Shown here piece by piece: positions 61,640 through 64,000 of a DNA stretch of 64,000 bases (position 1 is its first letter; each line of letters starts with the position of its first letter). A program made the translations under genes and the position numbers. The notes beneath the pieces are model-generated. The model did no database searches, was not told the origin of the DNA, and saw only the letters and a list, made by a program, of their open reading frames with translations. Where the stretch lies: positions 23,421,095 through 23,485,094 of the forward strand of contig CANTUZ010000010.1 in NCBI GenBank assembly GCA_947846985.1, in the 5' to 3' direction. This stretch comes from Fratercula arctica (lineage: Eukaryota > Chordata > Aves > Charadriiformes > Alcidae).

Positions 61640-61735
61640 CACCCAAATTCTATTCCCAGTTCTACACTAACATTCTCCGACAAGCCAAGCCTCTGTGCCC
61701 ATCCGTTCTAGCTACTTATGATACCATGTCAAAGT
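61640..61735 (+). repeat. MIR-like SINE remnant
   Basis: The plus strand reads TTCTATTCCCAGTTCTACAC, then GACAAGCCAAGCCTCTGTGC and TTATGATACC. This follows the sauropsid MIR-type order of ATTCCCAGCTCTGCCACTG, GGCAAGTCACTTAACCTCTG and AATGATACT. It is diverged, with approximate ends. Confidence 0.5.
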
Positions 61736-64000
61736 AAATTTATTGAAATTTCTTGACTGAAAGACTCAAAACAGAATTCTGGTTAAAAAAAAAAAAAAGG
61801 TGAAAAACATGCTGAGAACTGAGTTCACCTATATTAATTTGAATTTTCAAGCAGTAAAAGGAATACTGCCTGCTTACACAGCAAAGACAAGAAATAAATC
61901 CTCAACTCCTTGCTTTTCAGAGGAAGCCTTGTTTCTGGACATTCATCACAAGCAGCAAGGGAATGGTGCCATATAAAGCAGCTGACCCTGATTCCAACAC
62001 ATTTTAAGTCTGGGTAACAGCTACATACAATTTGACAGGAAAGGCTGCCATGGAGGCTGATGTAATAAATACCCGATGGAAACCAATATTGTGGTGGCTC
62101 ACTTCTCATTCCTTAAAATTTTAAGCACTGTCATCTTTTCCATAGTATCAACCCACCAATGGCTACTATTTGAATGGACAAGCTAAACCTAAAGACATTG
62201 AAGCAAAAAAGTTGTGCATATTCCTTTAAGTATTTACCAATAAACTGAGCCCGCCAGCCTTCTCTCCTTTATATTTACTTCCCCTTTAATAGGTCAACAG
62301 TTTTGCAACTTAAAAACTGGCTGCTTTGAAACTGCAAAGTTTAAACTGATTATATTTTTTAAAATCAGATCATGTCCATAGCTCTGTTTAAAAACATGCC
62401 TGTATTTTACTAAACACACATAACTTTTGCCAACATTATTATTCTGCAGACACAGATGTTTGTTATCCCTGCTTAATTGGGCACAGCAAGAATTAATCTA
62501 GAGCCAGGCAAAGACCAAGGAAGTTAAACAACATACTGTCTCACTAAAAACACCTTCCACAAGCAACCCAGAAAGCTGTGCAACTGCATACAACACAATG
62601 GGATCATTAAACACAAATATACTCCCAGCAAGGGCTAACCTCCCCCACAAAGAGCAAAGCTGCAGTCAAACACTTTGGATAAAAGCGCAAAAAATTTTTC
62701 TGTATCAAGGACTGTAGACCACCAGATGATTCTGTACAGAGACTTCACCAAGATCTTCCTGGGGCACACAAAAACCCCCAAGTATTATTTGTGTAAATCC
62801 ATTGTGCTTCTAAAGCCTGACTATTATATATAATTCCTGCCACCACATCCCTGAAATATTAAGGCAAAACCGCAAAAGATACAGCAAAAGAAGACAAGGA
62901 GAGCAGGTAGTTAGAAAGGGAACAAAGGGACTGCAATAGAGGTCTCTATATCACAAGTGTTTATGCATTATTTCACAATACTATAATCTGGAAAGCAAAG
63001 AAATTATGAGGCAACAGGTTTAAAAACAAATATAGAAATACCAATTTACTATACATCACATAAATTGTGTAATTCCCTACCACAGAACATTGCCTATGTC
63101 AAAATAAAATTTGGTTAAAAAAGACTAGACATATTAATGGAGGACAGGTCAATCAGAGGCAATTACAGATTGTTATCTAGATCTAGCTCATGATACCCCT
63201 TAATTACTGACCTTTGGAAAGATAAAAAACAAACAAGACCCATTTTAGGCTTGCATTGTTTTTTCCATAGTCTTTCTCTATGTGTTTTCTTTAGGCCACA
63301 GTTGACACTGCTTGACCAATAGAAATGATGTAACCCTAGCCAAAATCCTTCCTAAGAAACCGAAACAATTCATAAAAAAAACCCCAAAACCCACCAAACT
63401 AAAGGACCACATAAACAAAAAAAACAACTCAGTCTAACTCCGCATGGTAGCTCTCATGTTTTTCACTGAGATGGCCAGGAAGACTGAATGTAATGAGCAA
63501 ACTCAGTATTAAGGTTCACAAATATTTGAAACCAAAACATCAGACTCAAATTCTTCTATGTTTTCCTCTGTATTTTTCTTCTCCTTACTGCAAAGGATCT
63601 GAAAGAGCTGAGCAAGTGAGCAATGTCATTGGACTTCAAGAGGCAGATCGTGCATAAAGTGTAAATTGCAAGGCACATCAATTTATTTCCAATTACTTAT
63701 ATAATATATTGTTTATTTAATTATTAGTACATCTTGCAAATTTGCACCATTTCAAAAAAGCATTCTAATACTTTGCCTAGCAATTCTACCTGATTGTCTT
63801 TTCTATTAGGCAGAGTTATATTTCTGATCAAAACATAACTAAATATGCGGCCAAGTGACATATAAAACCTGTATCGTTCATAGCACAAAGCTTTCAACGC
63901 TGGCATCCTGGCTGCATCCAGAAATCTGAAGGTACCAGCAAACATATTTTTCTGTTACTTCATTCAATGGGAATAAGAGACTCACAAGGCTGAAATTTAA

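Larger units (their letters stand above)
52241..64000. other. Upstream flank of USP54, no gene recognised
   Basis: A+T-rich DNA beyond the promoter island. No reading frame resembles a known protein, including MYOZ1, which lies upstream of USP54 in mammals. It contains MIR-like remnants, a short tandem duplication, an AT-rich palindrome, an old CR1-like fragment and a CpG-dense LTR-like segment, listed separately. The stretches between them show nothing I can identify. Confidence 0.7.

Noticed and set aside
52241..64000. Search for MYOZ1 or another neighbouring gene upstream
   Set aside because: No exon-like segment resembling myozenin or any other protein could be found. The neighbour, if syntenic, lies beyond the window.
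1..64000. CRISPR arrays, operons, tRNA or rRNA genes
   Set aside because: None seen. The composition, introns and repeats are those of a vertebrate nuclear genome.

Overview
This is vertebrate nuclear DNA, most likely from a bird. The base composition is A+T-rich. Coding sequence is thin and split into short exons with GT-AG introns. The recognisable repeats are CR1 LINE remnants, ancient MIR-like SINE remnants and LTR-type pieces, with no mammalian Alu or L1. There are no bacterial-style genes, operons or CRISPR arrays. Most long open frames in the window are chance frames in intron or intergenic DNA.

The one gene I can establish is USP54 (ubiquitin-specific peptidase 54) on the minus strand. 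Nine consecutive coding exons were assembled by hand between 25663 (ATG) and 326. Every junction keeps frame and every intron is GT-AG. They encode residues 1-381 plus one base of codon 382, which is essentially the whole N-terminal USP catalytic domain. The remainder, a long low-complexity C-terminal region of roughly 1300 residues in mammals, lies beyond the left edge. The candidate catalytic residues Cys42, His302 and Asp319 and the zinc-binding cysteine pairs are present.

Upstream of the coding start is a first intron of about 26 kb. It leads to a CpG island at about 51.62-52.24 kb. The island holds a consensus splice donor on the minus strand, a GC box, a palindromic E-box and a perfect CRE (TGACGTCA), so it is the likely USP54 promoter and noncoding exon 1.

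Layout, left to right: 0-25.7 kb holds USP54 coding exons 10 to 2, with a CR1 fragment in intron 6 and a well-bounded solo LTR in intron 3. 25.7-51.8 kb is intron 1, with no recognised gene, scattered G-quadruplex tracts and one CpG-enriched patch. 51.6-52.3 kb is the promoter CpG island. 52.3-64 kb is upstream flank without a recognised gene. It holds MIR-like remnants, an old CR1-like fragment, a CpG-dense LTR-like segment and an AT-rich palindrome.

I found no convincing undescribed biological system. The most notable items are the fully preserved DUB core in a protein long labelled inactive, a solo LTR with 4-bp target duplication and matched termini, a CpG-dense LTR-like island upstream of the gene, and a possible bidirectional CRE-type promoter.
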